From CAYXDO01 sp964463485 (GTDB lineage: Bacteria > Myxococcota > Kuafuiibacteriia > Kuafuiibacteriales > Kuafuiibacteriaceae): a stretch of DNA of 64,000 nt. The position numbers and the translations under genes are program-made. The notes beneath the pieces were generated by a model. It worked only from the letters and a program-made list of their open reading frames with translations. It searched no databases and was not told the origin of the DNA. Position 1 is the stretch's first letter; each line of letters opens with the position of its first letter. Below, one piece after another: positions 56,589 to 64,000 of this stretch. The stretch is from assembly GCA_964463485.1 (NCBI GenBank), contig CAYXDO010000003.1, forward strand, positions 1 through 64,000, given 5' to 3'.

Positions 56589-58658
56589 ATGAGTACACCG
56601 CTGGAAAAAAGCCCTCTTTTCGATTCGAAGATCGTTCGAAGCGCCATGTTGGACTCGGTGTCGAAGCTGAGTCCGCGGCGGATGATCCGAAATCCAGTCA
56701 TGTTCGTGGTGGAGGTCGGGAGCGCGTTCACGTTCGTCTTGTTCCTCCACTCGCTGGTCACCGGTCGCAGTGACGTGCCTCCGGCGTTCACGCTGGCGGT
56801 TTCGGCCTGGTTATGGTTCACCGTGCTGTTCGCCAATTTCGCCGAGGCGGTGGCGGAGGGTCGCGGAAAAGCGCAGGCGGAGACGTTACGCAAAGCGCGC
56901 AAAGACGTCATGGCGCGTCGACTCGCCATGCCCGAGCGGGAGTCGAAGTCCGAGGAGGTACCGTCGGCGAAGCTGCGCAAAGACGACATCGTCTTGGTGA
57001 AGGCCGGCGAGTTGATCCCGAGCGACGGTGAAATCATCGAAGGTGTGGCGTCGGTCGACGAGAGTGCGATTACCGGCGAGAGCGCGCCGGTCATTCGGGA
57101 GAGCGGTGGAGATCGAAGCGCGGTCACCGGCGGCACGCGCGTCCTCTCGGACTGGCTGATGATACGAATCACCACGAACCCGGGCGAGACTTTCCTCGAT
57201 CGGATGATCTCGATGGTGGAAGGGGCCAAGCGTCAGAAAACGCCGAATGAGATCGCGCTCGACATTCTTCTGGCGGGGCTCACCATCGTGTTCTTGCTGG
57301 CGACCGTGACCCTCCTTCCATACTCCGAGTATGCGGTGAAGGCCTCCGGTCAGGGTACGCCGGTCAGTCTCACGGTGCTGGTGGCGTTGTTGGTGTGTCT
57401 GATTCCGACGACCATCGGCGGGCTCTTGTCGGCGATCGGAATCGCCGGCATGGATCGGATGATCCGCGCCAACGTGATTGCGACATCTGGTCGCGCCGTG
57501 GAGGCGGCGGGGGACGTAGACGTGTTGCTGCTCGACAAGACGGGCACCATCACCCTTGGAAACAGGCAGGCGACGAAGCTCTTTGCCGCGCCGTCGGTGG
57601 ACGACAAGGCGCTCGCCGACGCAGCACAATTGGCCTCGCTCGCAGACGAGACGCCGGAGGGACGCAGCATCGTGGTGTTGGCCAAGGAGCGCTTCGGGCT
57701 CCGCGGTCGCGATACTCATGGGCTCACGTTCGTGCCTTTCACCGCGGAGACTCGGATGAGCGGTGTCGATGTCGATGGGAGGCAGATTCGCAAAGGTGCG
57801 GCCGACGCCATCACGCGCTTCGTGGAAGCCAGGGGCGCGCGTGTGCCCAAAGACATCGTGAGCACGCTCGACGAGGTCGCTCGGCGAGGATCCACCCCGC
57901 TCCTCGTCGCGGACGGAGCCAAGGTGCTCGGCATCATCGAGCTCAAGGACGTGGTCAAAGGAGGGATTCGGGAGCGCTTCGAGGAGATGCGCACCATCGG
58001 CATTCGCACGGTCATGATTACGGGTGACAACTCGGTCACTGCCGCTGCGATCGCCGCAGAGGCAGGCGTCGATGACTTCCTCGCCGAAGCGACCCCCGAG
58101 GCAAAGCTCGAGATGATTCGTGAGTACCAGCAAAAGGGGCACCTCGTAGCCATGACCGGTGACGGGACGAACGATGCGCCCGCGCTGGCTCAAGCCGACG
58201 TCGCCGTCGCCATGAACACCGGCACTCAGGCCGCCAAGGAAGCCGGCAACATGGTCGATTTGGACTCGAACCCCACCAAGCTGTTGGCGATCGTCGAGAT
58301 CGGAAAACAGATGCTGATGACGCGCGGCGCGCTGACGACGTTCAGCATCGCCAACGACGTCGCCAAGTACTTCGCGATCATTCCGGCTGCGTTCGCGAGC
58401 ACGTACCCCGCGCTCGGCGCGCTCGACCTGATGCGGCTGACCTCTCCGACCACGGCGGTGCTGTCCGCGGTCATCTTCAATGCGTTGATCATCGTCGCCC
58501 TGATACCCTTGGCGCTCAAAGGGATCAAAGTCCGGCCGGCACCTGCACCGGCGCTTTTGGCGCGGAACGTGTTGGTCTTTGGGTTCGGCGGAGTGATTGC
58601 TCCGTTTCCCTTCATCAAGCTCATCGATGTCATGCTTGCGGCGATAGGCGTGGCTTGA
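56589..58658 (+). CDS. kdpB: K+-transporting P-type ATPase subunit KdpB
   Basis: A 689-residue P-type ATPase. SAITGESAPVIRE is the actuator TGES loop (its Ser is the inhibitory phosphorylation site in E. coli), VDVLLLDKTGTITLGNRQAT is the phosphorylated Asp loop, RKGAADAI the nucleotide-binding lysine region, and MTGDGTNDAPALAQADVAVAMNTGTQAAKEAGNMVDLDSNPTKL the hinge. Length and sequence match KdpB. It couples ATP hydrolysis to K+ transport through KdpA. Confidence 0.98.
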   Translation: MSTPLEKSPLFDSKIVRSAMLDSVSKLSPRRMIRNPVMFVVEVGSAFTFVLFLHSLVTGRSDVPPAFTLAVSAWLWFTVLFANFAEAVAEGRGKAQAETLRKARKDVMARRLAMPERESKSEEVPSAKLRKDDIVLVKAGELIPSDGEIIEGVASVDESAITGESAPVIRESGGDRSAVTGGTRVLSDWLMIRITTNPGETFLDRMISMVEGAKRQKTPNEIALDILLAGLTIVFLLATVTLLPYSEYAVKASGQGTPVSLTVLVALLVCLIPTTIGGLLSAIGIAGMDRMIRANVIATSGRAVEAAGDVDVLLLDKTGTITLGNRQATKLFAAPSVDDKALADAAQLASLADETPEGRSIVVLAKERFGLRGRDTHGLTFVPFTAETRMSGVDVDGRQIRKGAADAITRFVEARGARVPKDIVSTLDEVARRGSTPLLVADGAKVLGIIELKDVVKGGIRERFEEMRTIGIRTVMITGDNSVTAAAIAAEAGVDDFLAEATPEAKLEMIREYQQKGHLVAMTGDGTNDAPALAQADVAVAMNTGTQAAKEAGNMVDLDSNPTKLLAIVEIGKQMLMTRGALTTFSIANDVAKYFAIIPAAFASTYPALGALDLMRLTSPTTAVLSAVIFNALIIVALIPLALKGIKVRPAPAPALLARNVLVFGFGGVIAPFPFIKLIDVMLAAIGVA

Positions 58659-58695
58659 GATGAGACGGGGACTAGGCTGAACTGAGGAGAGAACC

Positions 58696-59271
58696 ATGTT
58701 GAGCTTGATTCGACCTGCGCTGACCTTGCTCGTGGCCTTCACGGTCTCGCTCGGCGCCTTGTACCCTGCGCTCATCACCGCCATTGCCCAGGTCGCGTTT
58801 CCGAGCGAGGCCAACGGGAGTCTAATTCGGCGAGGGGATGGGGTGGTGGGTTCGCGGCTGATTGGCCAGCCGTTCGACGACGCGAAGTATTTTCGGAGTC
58901 GTCCTTCTGCGGCCGGTCCGGTGGGTTATGATGCGGCGGCCTCCGCGGGATCCAATCTCGGACCGTGCAACCCAGCGCTGCTCGAGGCGGTCGGCACGCG
59001 GGCGAAGGCGGTGGCGGCAGCGGATGGCGTGGCGAGCTCCATACCGGTGGATCTCGTTACGACCTCCGGAAGCGGCCTCGATCCGCACATCTCGGTTGCC
59101 GCGGCAGACACGCAGGTGGGCCGAGTCGCTCGGGCTCGTGGTATGAGTGAGGCGGAGGTTCGATGGGTGATGGCGAAACACACGGAGGGGCGGACGTTCG
59201 GCGTCCTCGGAAATGCTCGGGTCAACGTGCTGTTGCTCAACCTTGCCCTCGACGGAGGTCCGAGTCGATGA
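58696..59271 (+). CDS. kdpC: K+-transporting ATPase subunit KdpC
   Basis: A 191-residue protein with one N-terminal membrane helix (IRPALTLLVAFTVSLGALYPALIT) followed by GSLIRRGDGVVGSRLIGQPFDDAKYFRSRPSAAGPVGYDAAASAGSNLGP, VTTSGSGLDPHISVAAADTQVGRVA and GVLGNARVNVLLLNLALD, the KdpC consensus. It aids assembly and nucleotide affinity of KdpB. GAGGAGAG precedes the ATG by a normal distance. 37 bases separate it from kdpB. Confidence 0.96.
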   Translation: MLSLIRPALTLLVAFTVSLGALYPALITAIAQVAFPSEANGSLIRRGDGVVGSRLIGQPFDDAKYFRSRPSAAGPVGYDAAASAGSNLGPCNPALLEAVGTRAKAVAAADGVASSIPVDLVTTSGSGLDPHISVAAADTQVGRVARARGMSEAEVRWVMAKHTEGRTFGVLGNARVNVLLLNLALDGGPSR

Positions 59272-59287
59272 GTTGCTCGGCGGCTGC

Positions 59288-61981
59288 GTGAACGAGGAGT
59301 CGAATCGGCCCGACCCTGACGCGTTGCTTCGGCGGGTCAAAGCGGACGAGGCCCGTGCGCGCGAGGGTAAGCTCAAAATATTCTTCGGCTTCGCACCCGG
59401 AGTGGGGAAGACTTTCCGAATGCTGCAGGCGGCGCACGAGCTCGCTGCGCAGAAGATCGACGTCGTCGTCGGTCTCGTGGAGACTCATCGCCGGCCGGAA
59501 ACCCAGGAGCTCATCGAAGGTCTCGACGTTCTCCCGCGAAGACGCATCGAGTATCGCGGCCACGTGCTCTACGACTTCGACCTGGACGCCGCGTTGGCGC
59601 GCAAGCCCAAGGTCTTGCTCGTCGACGAGCTGGCGCACACGAACGTCGCAGGGGCGCGGCACCCGAAGCGGTGGCAAGACATCCTCGAGCTCCTCGACGC
59701 TGGGATCGACGTACTCACCACGGTGAACGTGCAGCATGTCGAGAGCCTCGTCGACGTCGTCGCCCAAGCCACGCATGTGATCGTGCGGGAGACGGTCCCC
59801 GACTCGATCCTGGATAGGGCAGACGACATCGAGCTCGTGGACATCGCCCCAGAGGTCCTTCTCCAGCGTCTCAAGGAAGGTAAGGTCTACCTACCAGATC
59901 AAGCCCAGCGGGCCTCGCAGCATTTCTTTCAGCGCGGAAATCTTTTGGCGCTCCGTGAGCTCGCGCTGCGCCGAACCGCTCAGCACGTCGACGAAGACGT
60001 GCAGGAGTACCGGGAGGAGCACGGGGTCACGGAGACCTGGCAGCTCGGGGAGCGCATTTTGGTCGCGGTCGGTCCGTCGCCGACCTCCGAGCGACTGATT
60101 CGGGCGACCGCGAGGATGGCCGCAGGGCTTCGGTGTCCGTGGACGGCGGCTTACGTCGAGTCACCATCGCTCGGTGGACTGAGCGAAGACGAGCGAAACC
60201 GGCTCGAGACCCATCTCACTCTCGCGGAGACGTTGGGGGGCACAGTCACGCGACTCAGCGGCCTGCGCGTCTCCGAGACTCTGCTCTCGCACGCGAGGAA
60301 GACCAACGTCACTCGCATGGTGATCGGCAAGCCAACTCACTCCCGCCTCCTGGACCGAATCGTGGGGTCTCTGCTCGACGAGGTCGTACGTGGAAGTGGG
60401 GACATCGAAGTCCACGTGACCAGCGGCTTGGAGGGCGCGAGTCTCAAGCGGTCGAAGAAGAACGGCGGAGAGCTCGACCTCGACCTCGAAGGGTACGGGT
60501 ACGCCGCTCTGTTCGTGGCGGTGGCGACCGGCATTTCGTGGGTCATGACCTCCGTTTTTCACGTCCCGGACGTGGAGATGTTCTATCTCCTCACGGTCAT
60601 GTTGATCGCGATGCGGCTCGGACGAGGTCCATCCATGGTGGGCGCCGCGCTGGGTGTCGCTGCCTTTGATTTCTTCTTCGTGCCTCCCTATTTCACGATG
60701 GCGGTCTCGGACATTCGGTATTTGCTGACGTTCGCCATGATGTTCGGTGTGGGGTTGGTGGTGAGTGAGTTGACGGTGCGACTCAAGCGGGAGCAGGTCG
60801 ACGCGCGGGCTCGTGAGGAGCGCACGAAGACCTTGTTCGCGCTGAGCCGTGAGCTCGGAAGCGCGGCGGACACGCGCGAGATCGCGGACATCGTGTCCCG
60901 GCACGCATCCGAGACGCTCTCTGCTCGCGCATTCTTGCTGGCTCGAGACTCGAACCGGAGGCTCTTGGTGCTCGCATCCAGGCCGCCCGGCCCGGAGCTC
61001 GAGTCCAAGGAGATTGCAGTGGCGGAGTGGGTTCAGGAGCATGGGCGCGGGGCCGGGCTTGGCACCGATACTCTGCCCGGTTCGGCGACCGTGTCCGCCC
61101 CCATTCGAGTGGGCATCGAGACCGTTGGCGTGATCGCCATCGAGCCCCACCGAAAGAAGCCGCTCAGCTCGGAGCAGCGAGACTTGCTGGACGCGTTGTG
61201 CCGCCAGGCGGCCTTCGCGATGGAGCGCATGCGACTTTCGGCCGAGGCGCGGACGGCGGCGGATCGCGCCCGCACGGAGGAGCTTCGCAGCTCGTTACTC
61301 TCGGCCGTCTCGCACGACCTGCGAACTCCGCTCGCCGCCATCACAGGCGCGGCGACGTCCTTGGTGGACGATTCCAAATTGCCTCCAGAGACTCAGCACG
61401 AGCTCCTCCTGTCGATTTGCGACGAAGCCGAACGACTGGAGCGCCTCGTCGCAAACCTCCTCGACATGACTCGGCTCGACGCGGGAGACATCCGAATCAA
61501 CCGCGAGTGGGTCCCGCTCGAAGAGCTCGTCAGCTCCGCGCTGACTCGCCTCGAACCGAAGCTCGGCGATAGATCGGTCGCCGTCGACATTCCCACCGAC
61601 CTCCCCCTCATCTCCGTGGATCCGGTGCTCTTCGAGCAAGTCTTCGTGAATCTGTTCGAGAATGCGGCAAAGTACACACCACCGCACTCCCCTATCGAGG
61701 TCAAAGCGAAGACGAAGGACCAGACCGTGATCGTGGAAGTCACCGACCACGGGCCGGGCCTCCCCCCGGGACTGGAAGAGAAGGTATTCGAGAAGTTTTT
61801 TCGCGGCACTCACGTTGGTGTCTCCGGGGTCGGACTCGGTCTACCGATTTGCCGCGGAATTCTGACCGCCCACGCCGGTGAAATTCACGCCGAAAATCGA
61901 TCGGAGGGAGGCTCGCTCTTCCGAGTCTCCCTTCCGATCGTCGGCCACCCGCCAACGGTACCCACGTCGGAGGTGGAGTGA
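59288..61981 (+). CDS. kdpD: Osmosensitive K+ sensor histidine kinase KdpD
   Basis: An 897-residue kinase (GTG 59288; a TTG at 59273 after GGAGGT is an alternative). The N-terminal KdpD domain has FFGFAPGVGKTFRMLQ (Walker A) and LLVDELAHTNVAGARHPKRWQDI. A universal-stress-like domain follows (about 225-365), then four membrane helices (about 410-500), a GAF domain (about 530-660) and a kinase core with SHDLRTPLAAITGAA (phospho-His), FENAAKYTP (N box), VTDHGPGLPPG and GLGLPICRGI. It senses low K+ and turgor and phosphorylates KdpE. Confidence 0.97.
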   Translation: MNEESNRPDPDALLRRVKADEARAREGKLKIFFGFAPGVGKTFRMLQAAHELAAQKIDVVVGLVETHRRPETQELIEGLDVLPRRRIEYRGHVLYDFDLDAALARKPKVLLVDELAHTNVAGARHPKRWQDILELLDAGIDVLTTVNVQHVESLVDVVAQATHVIVRETVPDSILDRADDIELVDIAPEVLLQRLKEGKVYLPDQAQRASQHFFQRGNLLALRELALRRTAQHVDEDVQEYREEHGVTETWQLGERILVAVGPSPTSERLIRATARMAAGLRCPWTAAYVESPSLGGLSEDERNRLETHLTLAETLGGTVTRLSGLRVSETLLSHARKTNVTRMVIGKPTHSRLLDRIVGSLLDEVVRGSGDIEVHVTSGLEGASLKRSKKNGGELDLDLEGYGYAALFVAVATGISWVMTSVFHVPDVEMFYLLTVMLIAMRLGRGPSMVGAALGVAAFDFFFVPPYFTMAVSDIRYLLTFAMMFGVGLVVSELTVRLKREQVDARAREERTKTLFALSRELGSAADTREIADIVSRHASETLSARAFLLARDSNRRLLVLASRPPGPELESKEIAVAEWVQEHGRGAGLGTDTLPGSATVSAPIRVGIETVGVIAIEPHRKKPLSSEQRDLLDALCRQAAFAMERMRLSAEARTAADRARTEELRSSLLSAVSHDLRTPLAAITGAATSLVDDSKLPPETQHELLLSICDEAERLERLVANLLDMTRLDAGDIRINREWVPLEELVSSALTRLEPKLGDRSVAVDIPTDLPLISVDPVLFEQVFVNLFENAAKYTPPHSPIEVKAKTKDQTVIVEVTDHGPGLPPGLEEKVFEKFFRGTHVGVSGVGLGLPICRGILTAHAGEIHAENRSEGGSLFRVSLPIVGHPPTVPTSEVE

Positions 61982-62697
61982 TGAGTGGCCTCGAACCCTT
62001 GGTGTTGCTGGTGGAAGACGAGCCCGAGATGCGTCGATTCATTCGGGCGTCACTGTCCGCTCGCGGGTACCGACTCGTCGAGGCCCAGACCACCTCCGAA
62101 GCCCTGCTGCTTGCGACCAGTCACAATCCCGAGTTGATCTTGCTCGACCTCGGGCTGCCGGACGGAGACGGTATCGATCTCACCCGGCAAATCAGGGAGT
62201 GGTCGAGGGTACCGATCATCATCGTATCGGCACGCGGCCGCGAAAACGACAAGGTCGCGGCGCTCGATGCGGGCGCCGACGACTATCTCACCAAACCCTT
62301 CGGAGTGAATGAGCTCGTCGCACGGATGCGGGTCGCGCTCCGCCACGCGAGCGCCGCGGCCGGTGGCGCCTCGGAGCCCGTCATCGAGGTGAGTGGGCTC
62401 CACTTGGATTTGGCACGGCGGGAGGTGAAGATCGACGGCGTCGAGATCCACCTGACGCCCATCGAATACAAGTTGCTCGTGCTCCTGGCCAAGCACGCCG
62501 GCAAAGTTCTTACTCATCGACAGATCCTGAAGGAGGTCTGGGGTCCGTCGTACACCGGGCAAAGTCACTACGTGCGCGTACACATGGCCGAGCTCAGGAA
62601 AAAGATCGAACAGGACCCTGCGCGGCCCAAGCGCCTGGTGACGGAGCCCGGCGTAGGGTACCGGCTCCGCGACCGCGACGCGAGCGCCGAGGCATAG
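61981..62697 (+). CDS. kdpE: KdpE response regulator (OmpR/PhoB type)
   Basis: A 238-residue response regulator. LLVEDEPEMRR and LILLDLGLPDGDG give the acidic pocket and the phospho-Asp, SARGRENDKVAALDAGADDYLTKPFG the Thr/Ser and Lys switch. The C-terminal winged helix has LTPIEYKLLVLLAKHAGKVLTHRQILKEVWG and HYVRVHMAELRKKIE. Phosphorylated KdpE turns on the kdp genes. The ATG overlaps the kdpD stop by one base; a GTG just upstream could also start. Confidence 0.97.
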   Translation: MSGLEPLVLLVEDEPEMRRFIRASLSARGYRLVEAQTTSEALLLATSHNPELILLDLGLPDGDGIDLTRQIREWSRVPIIIVSARGRENDKVAALDAGADDYLTKPFGVNELVARMRVALRHASAAAGGASEPVIEVSGLHLDLARREVKIDGVEIHLTPIEYKLLVLLAKHAGKVLTHRQILKEVWGPSYTGQSHYVRVHMAELRKKIEQDPARPKRLVTEPGVGYRLRDRDASAEA

Positions 62698-62722
62698 GTA
62701 CCGATCTGACACGGACCCCTGG

Positions 62723-62757
62723 GACCGCAGGCATCTTGCCTGCGGCTACCTGGCACG
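62723..62757. repeat. REP-like palindrome, copy 1
   Basis: Arms CCGCAGGCA and TGCCTGCGG with a three-base loop (62725-62745), followed by GGCTACCTGGCACGG. It lies 25 bases after the kdpE stop and may serve as its transcription end. Relative to copies 2 and 3 it is inverted. Confidence 0.8.
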
Positions 62758-62785
62758 GACCTACCGTGGGAGCACTCATACGCAC

Positions 62786-63220
62786 TCATTCCACTCTGGC
62801 CGAAGAAAGCTCCCCGCGACGCGCTGACAGGCTAAAAGCGCCGTCACCGACGAGCGACAAGGATCCGCGTTCGCGCCTGGCGCCGGTGGCCTTGAGCGCC
62901 TGTCGAACGGCCCGCCGGTTCGCTAATTCACGAGCGCTGCGAAGGGGCCAAGTGCGCTCGGCCTCCGGCGTGTCCGCGTGATCGCCGGGCATCGAGAGGC
63001 CAAAGGACCATACTGCGAGCGACTGGATCTTTACGACGACCCACCAGGGGACGCCCACGACGACCGCCCCGAGAAGGAAGTACGACAGCCAGCCCGGCTC
63101 GGCATTGCAACCCCGGCCGCACGACACCGTGCTCCAGAAGCAGAGACTCACTCCTACCGTCACGATGGCTATGACGGTCAACATCTCGAGGAGGGTCGGG
63201 CCATTCTGAGCTCGTCGCAC
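62786..63220 (-). CDS. Small membrane protein with prepilin-like N-terminus
   Basis: A 144-residue frame starting at GTG directly after a stop. It begins VRRAQNG then PTLLEMLTVIAIVTVGVSL. A short basic leader ending in Gly, then T-L-L-E and a hydrophobic helix, is the shape of a class III (type IV pilin) signal with Glu at position 5, though Pro at +1 is atypical. A second hydrophobic segment (WLSYFLLGAVVVGVPWWVVV, about 44-63) follows, which pilins lack. An ATG at 63184 would remove the leader. The tail is Arg/Ser-rich. No family is recognised. It is flanked by REP-like palindromes. Confidence 0.45.
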   Translation of the reverse strand: MRRAQNGPTLLEMLTVIAIVTVGVSLCFWSTVSCGRGCNAEPGWLSYFLLGAVVVGVPWWVVVKIQSLAVWSFGLSMPGDHADTPEAERTWPLRSARELANRRAVRQALKATGARRERGSLSLVGDGAFSLSARRGELSSARVE

Positions 63221-63290
63221 CTAGCCATGGTGACCTGGTCGATAGCCGCGGGCAAGATGCGGTGTCCGTGCCTGCGGTCCCTGGGTCACG

Positions 63291-63324
63291 TAGCCGCAGG
63301 CAAGATGCCTGCGGTCCCAGGGGT
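63291..63324. repeat. REP-like palindrome, copy 2
   Basis: CCGCAGGCA and TGCCTGCGG arms with a three-base loop (63294-63314), preceded by GTA and followed by TCCCAGGGG. Inverted with respect to copy 1. A degenerate half copy lies just upstream (from 63244). Confidence 0.8.
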
Positions 63325-63344
63325 GCGTCTTGGGCCGTGCCAGG

Positions 63345-63417
63345 TAGCCGCAGGCAAGAGGCCTGCGGTCCCAGGGGTGCTGGGGCCGGGTCCGTCAGTG
63401 CCTGCGGTCCCAGGGGC
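63345..63417. repeat. REP-like palindrome, copy 3 and partial copy
   Basis: A copy with one mismatch in the arm (63348-63368, CCGCAGGCA with GGCCTGCGG), followed by TCCCAGGGG and, after 30 bases, a half copy TGCCTGCGGTCCCAGGGG (63400-63417). Same orientation as copy 2. The region 63185-63494 holds no gene apart from these repeats. Confidence 0.75.
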
Positions 63418-63494
63418 CTGCGGACCGAGCTCTTTCGAGGTTCTTCGGCAGTCGCCTCTTGCCCGTTTCCCCCCGAAGTGGAAATCATAGAGCA

Positions 63495-64000
63495 ATGTCC
63501 CGTCCCCTTCGTGGCTCCGTCGCAATCCTTTCGTGTTGGTTTTTGTCGTGCTCCGACGAGCCTGCGCCCTCGGGCAACGCGCCATCCGCGCCAGACTCCG
63601 GCGCGACACTCACTTGCAGCGCCAGCGACCCTTGTTCGCCTGGGTTCTCGTGTGTCGCGGGGGTCTGTCAGCCCGGCCCGTCCGACGGCGGTGATCCTCG
63701 CGCAGACGCAACGCCCGTGGAGCGCGCAGGCCTGGAAATTTGCACACCGGACGGATGTAACGAGCCCTATCGAGTGAGTTTCGGCGGATCGCGGATCGGC
63801 GCGTCCACTTCGCGAACGCTGACGTTGCGAAGTGTCGGGAACGTCCCGCTCGAGATTCGTTCCATTCACGTCGACCATCCAGAGGTGTCCGTGGAGCCAA
63901 GCGGCGAGGTCGAGCTGGTATTGGCTCCGGGAGACGAGTCCGCGCTGCGAGTGACTCACACGGCGGTCGACGCCACGGCCGACGACGCCACGCTCGAAAT
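63495..64000 (+). CDS. Lipoprotein, cut at the right edge
   Basis: The first 168 codons of a lipoprotein gene. The signal ends in WFLSC (Cys about 19), followed by a Pro/Asp/Gly linker, a Cys cluster (LTCSASDPCSPGFSCVAGVCQPG) like those in myxobacterial surface proteins, and the start of an immunoglobulin-like or ASPM-type domain (RTLTLRSVGNVPLEIRSIHVDHPEVSVEP). The gene continues beyond the window, so length and role are unknown. Confidence 0.72.
   Translation, partial: MSRPLRGSVAILSCWFLSCSDEPAPSGNAPSAPDSGATLTCSASDPCSPGFSCVAGVCQPGPSDGGDPRADATPVERAGLEICTPDGCNEPYRVSFGGSRIGASTSRTLTLRSVGNVPLEIRSIHVDHPEVSVEPSGEVELVLAPGDESALRVTHTAVDATADDATLE

Noticed and set aside
56886..58814. Very long open frame on the minus strand opposite kdpB
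   Set aside because: It is the antisense of a complete KdpB with all P-type ATPase motifs. Its product is His/Arg/Gln-rich with no domain, as expected from a high-GC shadow frame.
1..64000. tRNA and rRNA genes
   Set aside because: No cloverleaf with a T-loop GTTCGAATC-type box and no conserved rRNA sequence was seen in intergenic regions on either strand, though a covariance search was not possible.

Overview
The window is about 64 kb of high-GC bacterial DNA with the feel of a Myxococcota (former Deltaproteobacteria) genome. The evidence is many lipoproteins whose lipobox is followed by Asp/Ala/Gly/Pro-rich linkers, CsgG/TolB-like and TPR envelope proteins, a lipoprotein with a formylglycine-generating-enzyme fold, frequent ATGA/GTGA gene overlaps and a strong preference for G or C at third codon positions. 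The lineage is inferred from style, not from a marker gene. Two 100-N assembly gaps (21763-21862 and 42815-42914) both sit inside short tandem repeats. No tRNA, rRNA or CRISPR array was found.

Left accessory end (1-3545): an edge-truncated unknown gene, a frameshifted gene, a coupled PD-(D/E)XK nuclease-like plus TOPRIM-like gene pair with a possible small third gene, and a decayed DDE insertion-sequence transposase abutting a truncated plus-strand frame. The nuclease/TOPRIM pair is a candidate undescribed defence module.

3546-10736 (minus strand): a MacAB-type tripartite efflux operon. It encodes an adaptor lipoprotein, an ABC ATPase, an FtsX-like permease, two successive TolC-like outer-membrane proteins and a lipoprotein with one CxxCH motif, nearly all overlapping by four bases.

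10847-25052: an envelope-rich region. It holds a Cys-cluster protein, a translationally coupled trio (CsgG-like protein, DUF4145-like/TM/TPR protein, 887-aa lipoprotein), a second CsgG-like protein, an MFS drug exporter, a PEGA/TolB-like lipoprotein, a Cys-rich repeat lipoprotein, a sulfatase-modifying-factor-like lipoprotein and a secreted lectin-like protein.

25156-41290: mostly housekeeping and metabolism. It holds an SDR reductase, a ferritin-like di-iron protein, a UvrD/Rep helicase, a left-handed beta-helix protein, amtB with a PII gene, a two-domain PPK2 kinase, a SPOUT RNA methyltransferase, an ADP-ribosylglycohydrolase, an O-methyltransferase, thioredoxin 2 and a GAF/class III adenylate cyclase.

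41462-54531: a membrane protein ending in a pseudopilin-like segment, an Asp-Ser-Asp repeat lipoprotein, nadA, a TetR-controlled RND efflux operon (TetR, TolC, HlyD-type adaptor, RND pump), a small conserved protein and uvrA.

54684-62697: a full potassium-uptake operon, kdpFABCDE, preceded by an extra 26-residue membrane peptide. The right end (62700-64000) has REP-like palindromes in opposite orientations around a small gene with a pilin-like N-terminus, then a lipoprotein cut by the window edge.
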